Part shown: positions 32,263-44,834 of the stretch, in pieces
Layout of the letters: each line of letters starts with the position of its first letter
Numbering within the stretch: position 1 is the first letter of the stretch
From: Sternotherus odoratus
Taxonomy: Eukaryota; Chordata; Testudines; Kinosternidae
Length of the DNA: 64,000 nucleotides
Assembly (NCBI GenBank): GCA_032164245.1
Contig: JAVMKO010000001.1
Location: forward strand, 63,966,892-64,030,891
Direction of reading: 5' to 3'
The notes under the pieces: model-generated
Told to the model about the DNA's origin: nothing
The model's input: only the letters and a program-made list of their open reading frames with translations
The model's database searches: none
Position numbers and translations under genes: made by a program

Positions 32263-32817
32263 AAGGTGAGGTAAGCCACCTTTGCTCCCTTACATCCCAT
32301 GCTGTTGTATTGATCTCAGCTTGTGCAGAATGGAGCATTATGTCTCGGGTATGTAAGGTTGTTGTGTACAAGTTGTGTAGACAGCTATGCAGTATTCAAA
32401 CTGCTATTGTTGTATCTGGGAAATCTTTTTGAACACCATAAGAGACATGCAAAACCCCTCTGTATCCGGTCCCTTGGCAGGCAGGCTGCTGCAAAATAAG
32501 CCCATTATTTTTATTATTAGTTTTGTCTTTTTGTGCTTATTTGCTGAGTTGCTGGAGCCAGAGGTTACTAACACATAGCTGTAGAAACATGGCCTTTATT
32601 GCCATCCCATTGCTTCTGTTTATAGGCCTTCAAGCATACTGGTCTTGTGTTGCTCTTGATGGGGGACTTGCTTCTACCCTATTTCTGCCTTCATATACCT
32701 AGTTTCTTGTGTTGCCCATATACCTAGTTTCTTCTGACTCTCCTATGCCAAGCTGGCTGAAACTGAGGTTCTAAATCCTCCTGGTCCTAGGCATGGCTAT
32801 GGCTGTCTGCTGCTACT
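32263..32817. other. Non-coding stretch
   Basis: Unique-looking. The only structure is a short tandem CATATACCTAGTTTCTT duplication near 32693-32732. Confidence 0.5.
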
Positions 32818-32958
32818 CTGCATCCGACGAAGTAGGTATTAACCCACGAAAGCTTATGCTTCAATACTTTAGTTAGTCTTTAAGGTGCCACGGGACTCTT
32901 TGTAACTTCTGCAATTCCAGACTAACACGGCTACCTCTCTGATTCTTGACATCTGGAC
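32818..32958 (-). mobile_element. PLE terminal repeat
   Basis: Runs from GCATCCGACGAAGTAGG to CACGGCTACCTCTCTGATTC on the plus strand. The hammerhead-like core is degraded to CCGACGA, but GAAA and GCAT/ATGC are kept. Confidence 0.82.
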
Positions 32959-33990
32959 CATGAGACACTGAAAGCCATTATGGAAATGCTCAGATGAAAG
33001 GATATAAAGGGAGTTCAGCAATTTATAGGGATGGTCAGCTATCTTTCCATGTCCTATGCACACCAATTAGAAGCCTGTGAACCCTTGATACAATTAACAA
33101 GAACGATGCAGCATGGGAATGGTCAGAGACCCAAGAACAGGCATATGAAAGAGTAAAGAAAATCACAAGCAAAGCACCAGTCCTGAAGTACTACAACCAT
33201 GCAGAGCTGTAGAGCTCCAGAATGATGCTCACAAGGAGACCTAGGAACACCAGTGATGCAAAACCAGCAGCCCATTGCAATTGCTAGTAGGGCCTTGCCA
33301 GTCACAGAATGGAGGTAGATAGAAAATAAGCTACTGACTTGTGTGCCCTTTGGCATAGAACAATTCCGTCAATTCACATTTGGGCAGAAAGTAGATGTGT
33401 AGTCTGATTACAAACCATTAAAAAGCATCATGGAGAAACCACTGCTGAGTGCACCAGAGCAACTATAATGCATTTTACAGAGACTCCAGTGCTGTGATAC
33501 TAGAAGAATACTACTGGTGCCAGACTGTGCAGGGCATGCCTCCAAAGTACAGGACAGATGGCTCTGTGGATTAAGAGGCAGTGTCTATCAACACATTACA
33601 ATGACTTCACATCTCTGATAGGGGACTCCAGGAAATCCAACAAAGCACCAAACAGGATGAGATTTTACAGGCAATAAAGCAATTCATATTCCAGGGTTGG
33701 CCAGGTCACAAGGGGCAAGTGCCACAGTAAGTGGCTACAAAGTAAGAAATAAGCTGTAAGTATAGAAATTATTTCGTTGAAAGGGGGGAAGAAGTAATTC
33801 CAGCAGATTTAAGAGCTGACATCATGAGACAGATACACACTTCAAGCCTGGGGATAGAGAAATGTCTGAGACAAGCCAAGGAGTGCATCTACTTGCCAAG
33901 CAATGGATACCCAATGGAAAACCTACATTCAACAATACAAAGTGTGCAAAGAGTACAACGATTAATAACAAAAGCAGCCTCGTGGTTGGA
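32959..33990 (+). pseudogene. Ty3/Gypsy-type pol relic (RT-RNase H-integrase)
   Basis: Plus-strand coding remnants in the order expected of a Gypsy-class pol. A VQQFIGMVSYLS string (end of RT) lies near 33012-33050. An EQAYERVK..ITSKAPVLKYY block (RNase H entry) is near 33140-33200. EQFRQFTFGQK, SDYKPLKSI and LLSAPEQL-like residues (RNase H) occur at 33357-33465, and HTSSLGIEKCLRQAKECIY (integrase zinc-binding head) at 33837-33893. Several stops and shifts separate the blocks. No LTRs, gag or env were seen, so it is an internal fragment. Confidence 0.75.
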
Positions 33991-34021
33991 ACAGACCTAT
34001 TCACTTTTAATTACTGGTACG

Positions 34022-34124
34022 GATGCATCCGACGAAGTGGGTATTAGTTCACGAAAGCTTATGCTTCAATACTTTACTTAGTCTTTAAGGTGCCACAGGA
34101 CTCTTTGTAACTTCTGCATGGTCT
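34022..34124 (-). mobile_element. PLE terminal repeat
   Basis: GCATCCGACGAAGTGGG through GGACTCTTTGTAACTTCTGC, in the same orientation as the copy at 32818-32958. Stem II is altered (GTGGG against TTCAC). Confidence 0.8.
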
Positions 34125-34469
34125 AGATGGAGTCCCTCATAAGTTAGCAGATATCCAGTGTAGGGGACCTCTGTTATTTTCAGCTTCAACTTGTCTGCAT
34201 TCAGCCTAATACTGGCACTTGTTTAGGAGTTGTCACAACTTGGTATTGGGTCCTTGATTGTCCCTTCTTGATATGTCCATCTGCACTAAAAATGTCATCA
34301 GTTACAATCCTGATGCCTGAGAGTTTATATAATGCCTAGTTCCATTTACACTGGAACACCTCTGGAGTCAGGCTGATGAGTCTGCAGTCTGCTACAAGGG
34401 GACATACACTTCTCCTCCAAGGAGTTCAGTCACAAATTTAATAGATGCATTATTTTTTAATGAGCATCA

Positions 34470-35062
34470 TCAACATTTAAGCATATCACCTGGAATGATG
34501 GCGGAAGCATAAAGGGGCATACAAATGTTTAGCATATCTGTCACATAAATACCTTGCCATTCCAGCTACAAAAGTGCCATGCAAATGTCTGTTCTCACTT
34601 TCTGGTGACATTGTAAATAAAAAGAGTGCAGCATTATGTCCTGTAAATGTAAACAAACTTGTTTATCTTAGAGACTGGCTGAACAAGAAGTAGGACTGAG
34701 TGGACTTATAGGCTCTGAAGTTTTATATTGTTTTGTTTTTGAGTGCAGTTATGTAATACAGAAATCTACATTTGAAAGTTGCACTTTCATGACAAAGAAA
34801 TTGCACTACAGTACTTGTATGAGGTGAATTGAAAAATAATATTTTTGTTTACAAATATTTGTACTGTAAAAATGATAATCAAAAATATACACTTAGATGT
34901 AAATTACAATACAGAATACAATATATATGAAAATGTAGAAAATAATCCAAAATACTTAATAAATTTCAATTGGTATTCTATTAACAGTGTGATTAATCAT
35001 GATTACGCTTGTTTTAAAAATTATTATTTTTTGAGTTAATTATGTGTCTGCGATTAATCAAC
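34470..35062 (+). mobile_element. hAT transposon 3' fragment with transposase C-terminus
   Basis: 34544-34693 encodes KYLAIPATKVPC, LFSLSGDIVNKK and NKLVYLRDWLNKK then a TAG stop. This is the hAT C-terminal dimerisation domain (consensus …IPATSVPSERVFS…). The downstream AT-rich 3' UTR ends in GTGATTAATCATGATTACG- and GCGATTAATCAACAGG-like terminal sequence just before the SINE. Upstream coding is decayed (a mutated EWW region near 34490). It is a different hAT lineage from the DUF4371 relic at 1.9-7.2 kb. Confidence 0.72.
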
Positions 35063-35283
35063 AGGGGGAGGGAGGGATAGCTCAGTGGTTTGAGCATTGG
35101 CCTGCTAAACCCAGGGTTGTGAGTTCAATCCTTGAGGGGGCCATTTAGGGATCTGGGGCAAAAAATCTGTCAGGGGACAGTACTCAATCCTGCTAGTGTA
35201 GGCAGGGGACTGGACTCAATGACCTTCAAGGTCTTTCCAGTTCTAGGAGATTGGTATATCTCCATTTAAAAAAAAAAAAAAAC
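35063..35283 (+). mobile_element. tRNA-derived SINE (turtle Cry-type)
   Basis: A tRNA-like head carries the A box TAGCTCAGTGG (35078-35088) and B box GGTTGTGAGTTCAATCC (35115-35131). A tRNA-unrelated body follows, then a CR1-like tail (AATGACCTTCAAGG…CAGTTCTAGGAGAT) and a poly-A run at 35269-35281. This is the architecture of the tortoise Pol III SINE whose tail is shared with turtle CR1. It would be transcribed by RNA polymerase III and mobilised by CR1. Confidence 0.88.
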
Positions 35284-35544
35284 CAGCTCTCCTCACTATG
35301 CATCTTTTCCCCACTGAGACAATAAAAAAGCTTTATCTTCATTTTAAAATCATTATCCCCCGTGGTCAGATCCAAATACAGACTCATTTCTCGTGTCCAT
35401 GCTTATAAAAGGCTTCTTGTTTGGAAACAACATTCCTAGTAGTTTGAGTCCCTCCATGTTGCCTGTTTGCAGGTGATGCTTTCTTTTACTGTTAATCACA
35501 CTCTGCTGTGGTTCCCACTGGACAGACTTCTGTCACCATGTTTC
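35284..35544. other. Non-coding spacer
   Basis: Nothing recognised. Confidence 0.5.
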
Positions 35545-35935
35545 TAGGGTGACTGCTCACACATTGATGGAATACCAGACATTTCAGTACTTCCATGAAT
35601 GGCATGACTCTTACCCTACTATCATGACCTCAGACTCCCAGCAAGTTCAAGGTCACATCAGAGGGTGGTCTCTATTTTTAAAAGCCCTACACCCTCACCT
35701 GCGTGACTTCATGGGCACTGTGCTTTGAGGTCATGCTGCATCGGGGGCAGCTCCACCGCTGCCACTGTGACCTTATGTGTGAGGTCATGTCGCTGGAGGG
35801 AGTGTCATGCTGGTCAAAAACAGTGTCCCCCATCCCATACCAGACAGAACCATGTCTGGCTTTGAAAACCAGATGGGGGACAAATCCTAGAAAAGTAGAA
35901 CCATCTAGTTTAATACTGGACAAGTGGCTTGCCTA
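35545..35935. mobile_element. Unclassified TIR element, copy 1
   Basis: Begins TAGGGTGACTGCTCAC and ends ACAAGTGGCTTGCCTA, so the outer ends are imperfect inverted repeats. The right third (ATACTGGACAAGTGGCTTGC, preceded by ACCAGATGGGGGACAAA) matches the copy at 40729-40975. The interior repeats GAGGTCATG several times. No transposase coding was seen. Confidence 0.6.
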
Positions 35936-36286
35936 CATGTCTCATGTAACACATACTGGGTAATAACATGAGAGGAGTCTATGCTTGTAAAACTAAACTG
36001 TCTCTCTATGAAGAGCACTAGTATTGACAGGTGCTGCAACTGCAGCTAGAATTGTAGTCATGTGCAAACTGACTTCCTGATGCCTTCTCCAAACACTTTC
36101 CTCCTGCAACTTGTGTTTCTGCCCTGAAGTTCCATGCTTTAGGTTTGACCTCAACATTTAGATTTTGTTCACTTTCTAAACTCTGTGTTGGTGTAAACAT
36201 CCCATTGCAGTGCTTAGAAATCAAACACTGTAGCATTTTACTAGTGATTGAGAACCAGCAAGTGAAACTGATTACTCTGTTTTAGT

Positions 36287-38203
36287 AGGATCATAGAACA
36301 TTAGGTTGGAAGAGACCTCAGGATGTCATCTAGTCCAACCCCCTGTTCAAAGCATAACCGATGGCAACTAAATCATCCCAGCCAAGGCTTTGTCGTCAGG
36401 TGTTAGGATATAGATATTCACGCCTGTATGTAAAGGCCTATACTTTAAGAATTTAGGTGTATGTTTATCATTAACTAGTTATAGAGGTATAAAAGAAAGA
36501 ATCTGTGTAAGGGCCTTCACTCTGTGACAGTCTATGGTGCTGTTCTTAAACTAAGGCCTTTGGCTAATCAGCAGAGGCCGCCATAAACTGGGAAGCAAAT
36601 GGTCACATCCTCATATTCCAAACTAGTCACATTGAAATAAGGTGCTATTGGGCTGTTAGGAATACAATCCTGTCCTGATAATGCCAATCACCACCAGATA
36701 AAGATGATTAAAGAAAATTTAGTTTTATAGCATCCTGTCTGGCAAGAAATCACTTCCCAAATAGTTGTGGTCATAAAACCCTAATTACTGTATGTCTTAT
36801 CTTTATGGCTCCCACTTTTCTACTGTTAATCTGTTTGCTTCTCTAATTGTTTGTGTCTGAGTATAATTAATTTTGCTAGGTGTAAATTAATTAGCATAGT
36901 AGTGGGATATAATTGGTTAGAGAATTATGTTACAATATGTTCGGATTGGTTAGATAGATTTCAATAACATGACTGGTTACGGTATAGCTGAGAATATTAC
37001 TATTTATATAAATTAGGGGCAAACAGGAAGTAAGATGGGATTTGAAAATAAAGAAAAAGAACTTGTCTTTAAACTTGCTGAAAGTTCACCCCAATAAACA
37101 TTAAATTGTTTGCACCTTCAGACTTTGGGTCTGGTTGCTCTCTGTTCATGCGAGAAGGACCAGGGAAGTGAGAAGGTAAAGAAATATGCTCCCTAGCACC
37201 GAGCCTTAAAAACCTCTAAGGATGGAGATTCCACCACCTCCCTAGGTAGCCCATTCCAGTGCTTCACCACCCTCGTAGTGAAATTGTGTTTCTTAATATC
37301 AAACCTAGAGCTCCCTCACTGCAAATTGAGACCATTGCTTTTTGTTCTGTCATATGCCACCACTGAGAACAGCCTCGCTCCATCCTCTTTGAAACACCCT
37401 TTCAGGTAATTGAAGGCTGTTATCAAATCCCACCTCACGCATCTCTTCTGAAGACTAAATAATCCGAGTTCCCTCAGCCTCTCCTTGTAAATCATGTGCT
37501 CAATCACCATAATCCCTTTTGTTGCCCTCCGTTGGACTCTCTCCAGTTTGTCTACATCCATTCTGTAGTGGGGGGACCACAACTGGATGCAATACTCCTG
37601 GTGTGGTCTCATTAGTATATAGAGGGAAATAATCAATTCCCTTGATCTGCTGGCAATGCTCCTATTAATACAGCACAATATGCCACTTGCCTTCTTGGCA
37701 ACAAGGACACACTGACGACTCATATCCAGTTTCTCATCCACTGTAATCCCCAGGTCCTTTTCTGCAGAACTGCTGCTTAGCCAGTTGGTCCCCACCCTGT
37801 AGCGGTGCATGGGATTCTTCCGTCCTAAATGCAGGACTCTGCACTTGTCCTTGTTGAACCTCATCAGATTTTTTGGGCCCAATCCTCCAATTTTTCTAGG
37901 GCTCTCTATACCCTATCCTGACCCTCCAGCATATCTACCTCTCCCCCATCATCCAAATCATTAATAAAGATGTTGAACAAAACCAGTCCCAAAACCGACC
38001 CCCTCGAGCACTCTGCTTGATACTGGCTGCCAACTAGCAATTGAGCCATTGATCACTACCCGTTGAGCCCAACAATCTAGCCAACTGTCTATCCACCTTA
38101 TAGTCCATTCATCCAATCCATACTTCTTTAACTTGCTGGAAAAAATACGGTGGGAGACTGTATCAAAATCTTTGCTGAAGTCAAGATATATCACATTCAC
38201 TGT
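36287..38203 (-). mobile_element. CR1 LINE relic split by an LTR, lacking the FADD box
   Basis: Minus-strand CR1. VIYLDFSKDFDTVSH (38150-38200) and a WIDSWL block are followed by GSVLG and LFNIFINDL (about 37950). The coding then jumps to EKLEDWAQK and NLMRFNKDKCRVLHLGRKNP (37800-37880). The stretch that normally holds the catalytic FADD motif is absent, which looks like a deletion of some 20 codons. The long frame 37316-37882 carries SAEKDLGITVDEKLDMS and LERVQRRATKGI. The 3' tail with TAGGTTGGAAGAGACCTC (complement) ends at 36287, and the LTR at 36401-37198 interrupts it. Confidence 0.88.
36401..37198 (+). mobile_element. Solo LTR-like element, ~798 bp
   Basis: Starts TGTTAGGATATAG and ends CTCCCTAGCA, giving nearly inverse TGTTAGG/CCTAGCA ends. 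A TATA-like ATTTATATAAATT lies near 37000 and AATAAA signals at 37047-37052 and 37093-37098, so the orientation is plus. It is embedded in the 3' tail of a CR1. No exact target duplication was found (left TCAGG, right CCGAG), so one edge may be off or the site has mutated. Confidence 0.7.
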
Positions 38204-40728
38204 TTAAGTTGAGTCAAGGGCAAAATGGAAACAAACTCCATACAAAACATATTTGAAAGAAATCAACTGGGGGCTTTGTCTGAGTAAGAAGTACAGAATT
38301 GAGACTTTAATTTATACAATTATTTCTATAACTGTGTTTAAAAGAGATGTTTCCAGGAGGGCACAGAGAATACACAAAATGTTGTGCAGGCAAGTGAGGT
38401 AAACAGGAAGACAGAGGGATATTAATACTGTTACACTAGCAGTTGGAAGTCAGTCTGGTATTTGGTGCCATAACTCAATTTATAAACATGAGGGTGGACA
38501 GGTGAACCCATTTATATTCAGATCTTGGCATAGCATCATTACACATGAGTAGCCACTTAAAATGTTTGGTTTGGCTATGTCATATATTCCTGGGTTAAGA
38601 AGTAAGGCTTTTTTATTTTTTAAAAAATATATAAATCTTACCTGGCATTGTTCCTTTAAAGAAACTGATTCATATGTAGTACACGCTCATTGTAATTTTT
38701 AAAATAGGCTGATGAAAATGTGTTTTTCAGTATGCCACATATGTGACCCTTCTGATGCTTGTTTTCTAACTAAGTTGTTTTGTTCTGCACAATCTATTGT
38801 TTCCTCTTTTTTTTCATTTTTCTTCAAAATAAACAATACTTCATTTAGAAAAGTGGTATTTTTAAACTGAAAAAAATAACCTGATATGTCCTTCAGGGCA
38901 TATTGCACAGCATGCATCCTGCTCTAGTCTACAGATGGTTCTCATTTGGACACGCATACAGCACATTGGACATCCTGCCTCTCTGTTGCTGGCTCAATGA
39001 AATGAACAGATTTTTCTTTAGATATGTGACTTCGATTACAACAGAGATATGATGGGTTGGGGGCAAACCATATGAGAAGATTCATGGGAAAGTAATAAAA
39101 AATAAACACCTGAGGGCCAGATTCTGTCAGGGTCTCTGCAAGGGAACTAGGGGGTACAAGGAGCTTTTTCTTCACACCCATACATTCTGTAATGGAGACA
39201 GTCACAGACAGAGTCCAATACAAAGACATTGCTTAGGGTCAGCACCTTCAGTAAAGGTAGCTGCCCAACAACGGGAGGCTGCTGAATCTATCCACACCTC
39301 AGCACCTAGCTAGTGGAGCTGAGAGAAGAATGCATACTCACCCTTTCAAAGGGTGGTGGAATTGCCACTCTGTGTGCTCCCCAAGAGGATGTTTGGCTGA
39401 GCCAGCCAGAATCTCTCCATGAATTTCTGCTGCAGCACAATCCCTTTTCACCTTTCCATAATGGAAGTCAGAGATGAAGGTGACAATCTGGCACATAAGC
39501 AGATATATGAGAGGGAGAGGGAAGCATAAAAGACAACTGGACTACCTTGCATTATCTTTGCTGGTGTGATAATAAGGCTAAAACTGCTAAAGTGGTTTCA
39601 GTGAAGAATCCTGCTGGAATGACACTGTTGAATCCACTTCATCAGACAAACAGAGAAAAGGTTAAGTACAATAGAGTTCAGTGACTCAAAGAAATGGGCA
39701 AATAGTATTGCTTAGTCCACCTGAATGATACATCTAGTGTTTTTGGTAACCAATTCACTGTATTCTACACTGGTATGAACTGGTTCCTTAGCATTAATTC
39801 CCCACTCAGTACTTTACTGCGTGTACATGCTTCGTCCATTTCATGCTAGTTATAACTTTTTTTCCCAAGTCGCTGAAACTCTCTGCCTAAGTTTCCCCTT
39901 TTGAAAAATGGGGCTATTAACAGCTGCTTCCCCCTCTCAGAGAGTTTTAGAAGGCTTAGCTATTATTTGTAAACCACTTTGAAAACAAAAAGCACGAAGT
40001 ATTTGCAGTGTGGAACAACTTTGTCAATCCATCCCAAGTGAGGGCAAGAAAAAAAAATCACACGTCATACAGCAAGTCCTTTAAAATTCATCAAAAATAT
40101 GACACCCGCCCTAGTCAAAACCATACCAGTTCCTTTCCTAAGTGCACACAGAGGCTCTTAAACATGCACACTCAGGGGTCACCTGTACACGTGATGCCTC
40201 CCCCATCTCTCTCATGGGCACTCTTCACAAGTGACAGGCCTCAATCTGCACACATTCCAGAATGGAACTCCACAATTCACTCCATAGACTGGCTACAACA
40301 CGAACTACTCCCACTGACCGCTACAGTAACGGGATGGGCAGTACCTTATATTCCCTTGCAGTTCCTCATCCATAGTCCCTCTAGTGGCTAGTTCCACTAC
40401 CTTTCTCTCTCTCTCTGGGTGTAATCCTGCAGTTCTACCACTCCTAGACTGGACCCCGAGGCAGCACTCCCTCTGTTTCCAATCAAGTTCACATAGCAGG
40501 CCCAGCTGAAATTGGTCCATGCAAGACACTCCTCTTCGGGTGCCTGTGACCAGCGGCTATTTATAATGACTCAGAACAGCTCCTTTCAAACAGACATATT
40601 GTCCATTCACCCAAAAGTAAACAGCAGACTGGGAAAAAAAGCTAAACTCACAACTGGACTTGCTTGCAGCTCAACACCTCCCTCCAAGTGTAGGTCAGGT
40701 GAGCTGACTCAGGAACATCCTGCAGAGC
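38204..40728. other. Non-coding stretch
   Basis: No family motifs or repeats recognised. The short open frames look random. Confidence 0.5.
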
Positions 40729-40975
40729 TAGGGTGGCCACTTGTACATTCCTGGAATATCAGATATTCCCCTGCTTCCAGGAATGGCATAGGCTTGCCCC
40801 AGCCGGCGTGTGTGCAGGGCTCTGCCAGCAGGGGCAGCATGGTGCGCTCTTGGTTATGACATCTCCTGTTAGATACTGGACAAAACCACATCCAGTTTTG
40901 TCTCTATACCGGACAGGAGACAAACACCACACAAACAGGACTGTCCAATTTAAAATTGGATGAGTGGCCTGCCTA
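40729..40975. mobile_element. Unclassified TIR element, copy 2
   Basis: Starts TAGGGTGGCCACTTGT and ends ATGAGTGGCCTGCCTA; the reverse complement of the end, TAGGCAGGCCACTCAT, matches the start at most positions. It shares the TTCC(A/T)GGAATGGCAT motif and right end with 35545-35935 but is shorter inside. Confidence 0.65.
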
Positions 40976-43900
40976 TGCTGAGCCCCTGCCTTGGTTTCAC
41001 AGTCGAGCTGCATCCTTTGCTTCTATCTACCAGCCATCTCCCAGGAAGATGCTGTCTTCTTCTCCCTCCTTTTCCTTAAGGCCAAGGATTTTAACAGCTT
41101 AATGCTCTTTTGATCTTAGTCTCTGCCCTTGGAAAAATAGCTGAGTCTTGCTTTCCCCCTAGGCAACTAGGGATTTTCCAATGACTAGGTCACCCATTGT
41201 TTCTCTCAAGAACCCTTGGTATTCCCTCTATAGGGACCTTATCTTTGTAACTGTTTCTTTTCCTCTTTCTTTCTCCTGTATCTCCCCATACCTTCCTTTG
41301 TTATAACTCTGTGCAGTCAGCAAGAATTACATCAGGCAGGTAAACTGAGGCATGTACAATATCAATACAAATTAATACAGCTATCTTCTTCATTCTACAC
41401 ACACACAGTCTAAACAACTACCAAGAGAATTAAATGTTCCTATTACTCCACCTCAGTTATGCTCAACAAAATCCCTTATTAAATCAGATCCAGCTGCCCT
41501 GTCAGTTCCTCTGATACTTGAGAAACTACTCATATTATTATGAGTAGAAAAATAAAAGCCAATAAGCTTTTGTTAGGCAAAAAAAATTTCTCCAAATTAT
41601 TATTCTTTATTAAATTATCACTTTTTTCTAATCCTGCTGTATATCAAGCTGTGTAGTCATCAATTTTTCTTGTTGGCTTTACTGTGCAATATAGGTTACA
41701 ATTTAGTTACAAAAGACCACATTTCAATATCTATGCCATTAGTTAAATTCTCCTTTTATCACCAGTCAAGGCTGTTTTTTATTTTTTAATAATTTATTTT
41801 CAGTTTTCATATATGAAAAATAAGGACCTTTCTGAAAGCCACTTAAATCAAATGGACTACTAGAGAATATTAGCCTCTGGCAATTTAGCATAAAATGCAA
41901 AATAATATATTCAGTGATGCCTCCTTAATTTGAATCACTTCTTTGCAGATTTGCTAAGTACTTTCTTTTCTTTATTCTGGTCTGTAGATGGATAAGTAAT
42001 AATTTTCAGTTTGTGAACTGGAGACATTGTATATCCTTTGAGTCAGAACTGAAATGTTTGGAGTTAGCAGAAATATACTCTATGAGTCAGACGCATACCC
42101 ACAGCTGCCTTTGAGTGGTGTCTGTAGAGCCAAAGGCAGGTTTGGCTCTGATAATGCTAAAGGGTACATGTGGACAGATCAATGACTTCAGTGCAAATAT
42201 CCATAAGCATATATGTCTGCCCACATGGATCCATTTGCAGGGTTGGGTTCCTTTCTGGTATGTAGTGAGACATGAACTCAGCCAACCCGCACACTGATTG
42301 GGAAGCCGTTCCTTGGCCATTATTCCAGATTTGGCTGTGATAGCCCCTGAAGGCCCTCTGTACCCTTAAATTGGGGTCGTGGCTATTGGATCCATGAAAA
42401 TGTGGATTCCCCTAGATTCTCCCTGACCCAGCCAAGTGCTGCTATTGTGCACAAAGGACATGAATTCCCTCACCTACAAGTATGGCTGCCATGTCACTTC
42501 ACAGTAAGGTGAGTTTTCACCTTTTAAAATAGGCATCCATTATAGACTGTGTACATTTCATATACAAGAAAACATAATGTTGCATGGTGAACTAGAATAC
42601 ATTGTATGCTATGTAATATATCCAGGGGGCCATGTATTTAGCAGTTCTGGATCCATGATCTTTGTCTCAGAATTCATCCCTTGCCACAGAGTTGGGTTCC
42701 AAAAAGCTGAGATTCATTAAGAAAAATAAGTTTCTAGCATTCATGGTTACAAAGAAAATCTCAAAAATGTCAACCAAGTGTAACCAGTGTTGTCCTGCCT
42801 TTCTGAGCCTTCAGACAACCAGAAACAATAGCTTTGATAGTTGTGAGCTGCCCCCATTCATCTCAGTAGGAATGTTAACCATGAAACTTAATGGTGTCAT
42901 TAGAAAGGTCAGCATCATTATCTACTTCAATGCTGGTCATATAAACAGCAGAATCCAGCTAATATGTTTATCTAACATTCTCAAACTGCCTTCCATATCT
43001 TTTCAGATGCCAAAAAGTCCCGGGGGGGGGGGGGGGGCAAAGTCTCTAGATTCTGGCATAACAACTTCTAAATATAATTAGGCCTTGTCAATATAAGCAT
43101 ATTAAAGATTGCATATGTGGAGAGATCATAATATACATTGATTTTAATATGAGAATAAATAACAGAAGGAGCTACTGTACTGATTCTTACTCAGATTTAA
43201 TACAACTGAAAATTTCCATTTTTTATTTATCTGAAGGTCTTTTAGAATTGTCAGAATTGCCATGAAAACATTTAGATACAGGCACCTCTTAGCTGAATTT
43301 AGTTCCTGCTTGATGTGGAGTCCATTGCCTTGAGTATATGCAGCTAGCTTAAGACACAGTAGTGAAGGAAGTGCTAACTGTGAATACTACAGACCCTGTC
43401 ATGTTCTGTCTTTTGGTTTATTTTACACTGGAGCAAGAAAGCCATACTTGAAAAAGTTCGGCAGTCTAGGCAATGTCCCAGAAAGAGACATTCTGGAAGA
43501 TTGCATACATTCCAAAACCACATGTATGCTTTTCACAGGATGTTAGCAACCACGGTAGTTCCTCTTTGCCTCTTCTCAAATTAAATTGTATTTAAATATA
43601 TATCACTCCTGAAACTCCTGTTTCAATTACATGTCCATTAATTTTGACTAAAGAGAACATACCCTATAGTGTATCTCTCCCCTTCACAGAATAATAGAAG
43701 CATAAAGTCAAATGGTCTTTGTTTATGTTATTCCTGGGGAGCTTGGCCTCACAAGCACATGCAAGGAGAGAATGCTGATCTCACTTCTGGTTCAACTGGA
43801 ATATTACAGTAACCCACTGGTAAGTGTGTATTACAGGTCGTCCTCTGCTCCACTTCACAAAGTATAGGAGTTGATGCAGCTGCTACTACTGCATTAGCTC

Positions 43901-44834
43901 AAACTGCAGCAGCTTATCTTTTCCTCTCCAGAGGTCCCTGGTCAGTCCTTGGTGTGCTGACTAAGAAGGAAGCTGTGACATTAGTGACTGCTAGCGGATT
44001 CAATTGATGATGCACTGGTGAAAATGAGTTATCTTGACTCCTATCCGTATGAGGGTTCCCAGCAAGGGTGCCCAAATGCTACTTTCCTAGAGTAGCTTCA
44101 GGGTCAAATCTGGCCCAAAATTATCCCCTCTCTGAACTCAGTGGAGCTGTGTGGATGTAACTGAGCCCTGAATTTGACCCTTAAATCATCATGGGCATTT
44201 TTACTCTCTGCTATGTCAGTGTTTGATGAAAAAGATACTGTGGTTCCTGTCATTTTCTTCAATAACATTTCTACATATAAACAGAGCATTTTTACAGAAA
44301 ATAAATTGTGGATTTATGGTACACGTTATCTGGGGAACTTCTGTATTTATTTATACTTTATCATGTTTGATTGATACTGAAGAACAAATAGTTTTTATCT
44401 TAGTTTGAGTATTTAAGAAAAAGAAGCATAAGTTGTAGATGCATTTTTGTAATTTCCTAATAGGTGCATGTTTTCATCCCAAATGTTTCAAAATCATTTG
44501 AAATCATAACAAGTTCCTGGCACAGCCTCATTCTTGTGATCAAAAGCATATTTTTAAACAAAAAACAAATTCCTTGGATACATGCGATTTTTTTTTAAAA
44601 TCGAAGTAGACTTCTTTGTGGTTGCATGCTGTTTTCCCAAGTAAACAAATCATAAAAATGTTAAATAGCACTTTAGGTTTCCTTTTTCACCGCACTGAAT
44701 TGTGTGACACGTCTGTCTCCAGATCAGAAGGAAGGCAGGCAAAGGCAGCCTTTTGCTTTCTTGTGGTCATTGTAAAGAAATGTTGTGTGTTGCCTAGAAT
44801 AGAAAGCAGCGTAAAACTTCTATTAGGGAACACT
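40976..44834. other. Non-coding stretch
   Basis: Mostly AT-rich unique-looking DNA. A G-run of about 17 lies at 43021-43037. No coding or transposon structure that I can support. Confidence 0.5.

Noticed and set aside
35063..35135. Functional tRNA gene
   Set aside because: A and B boxes are present, but the sequence continues into a SINE body with a CR1-like tail and poly-A, and the tRNA cloverleaf is degraded.
36396..37203. Target duplication for the 798-bp LTR
   Set aside because: Left TCAGG and right CCGAG do not match, and shifting the edges by a few bases gives no exact repeat.
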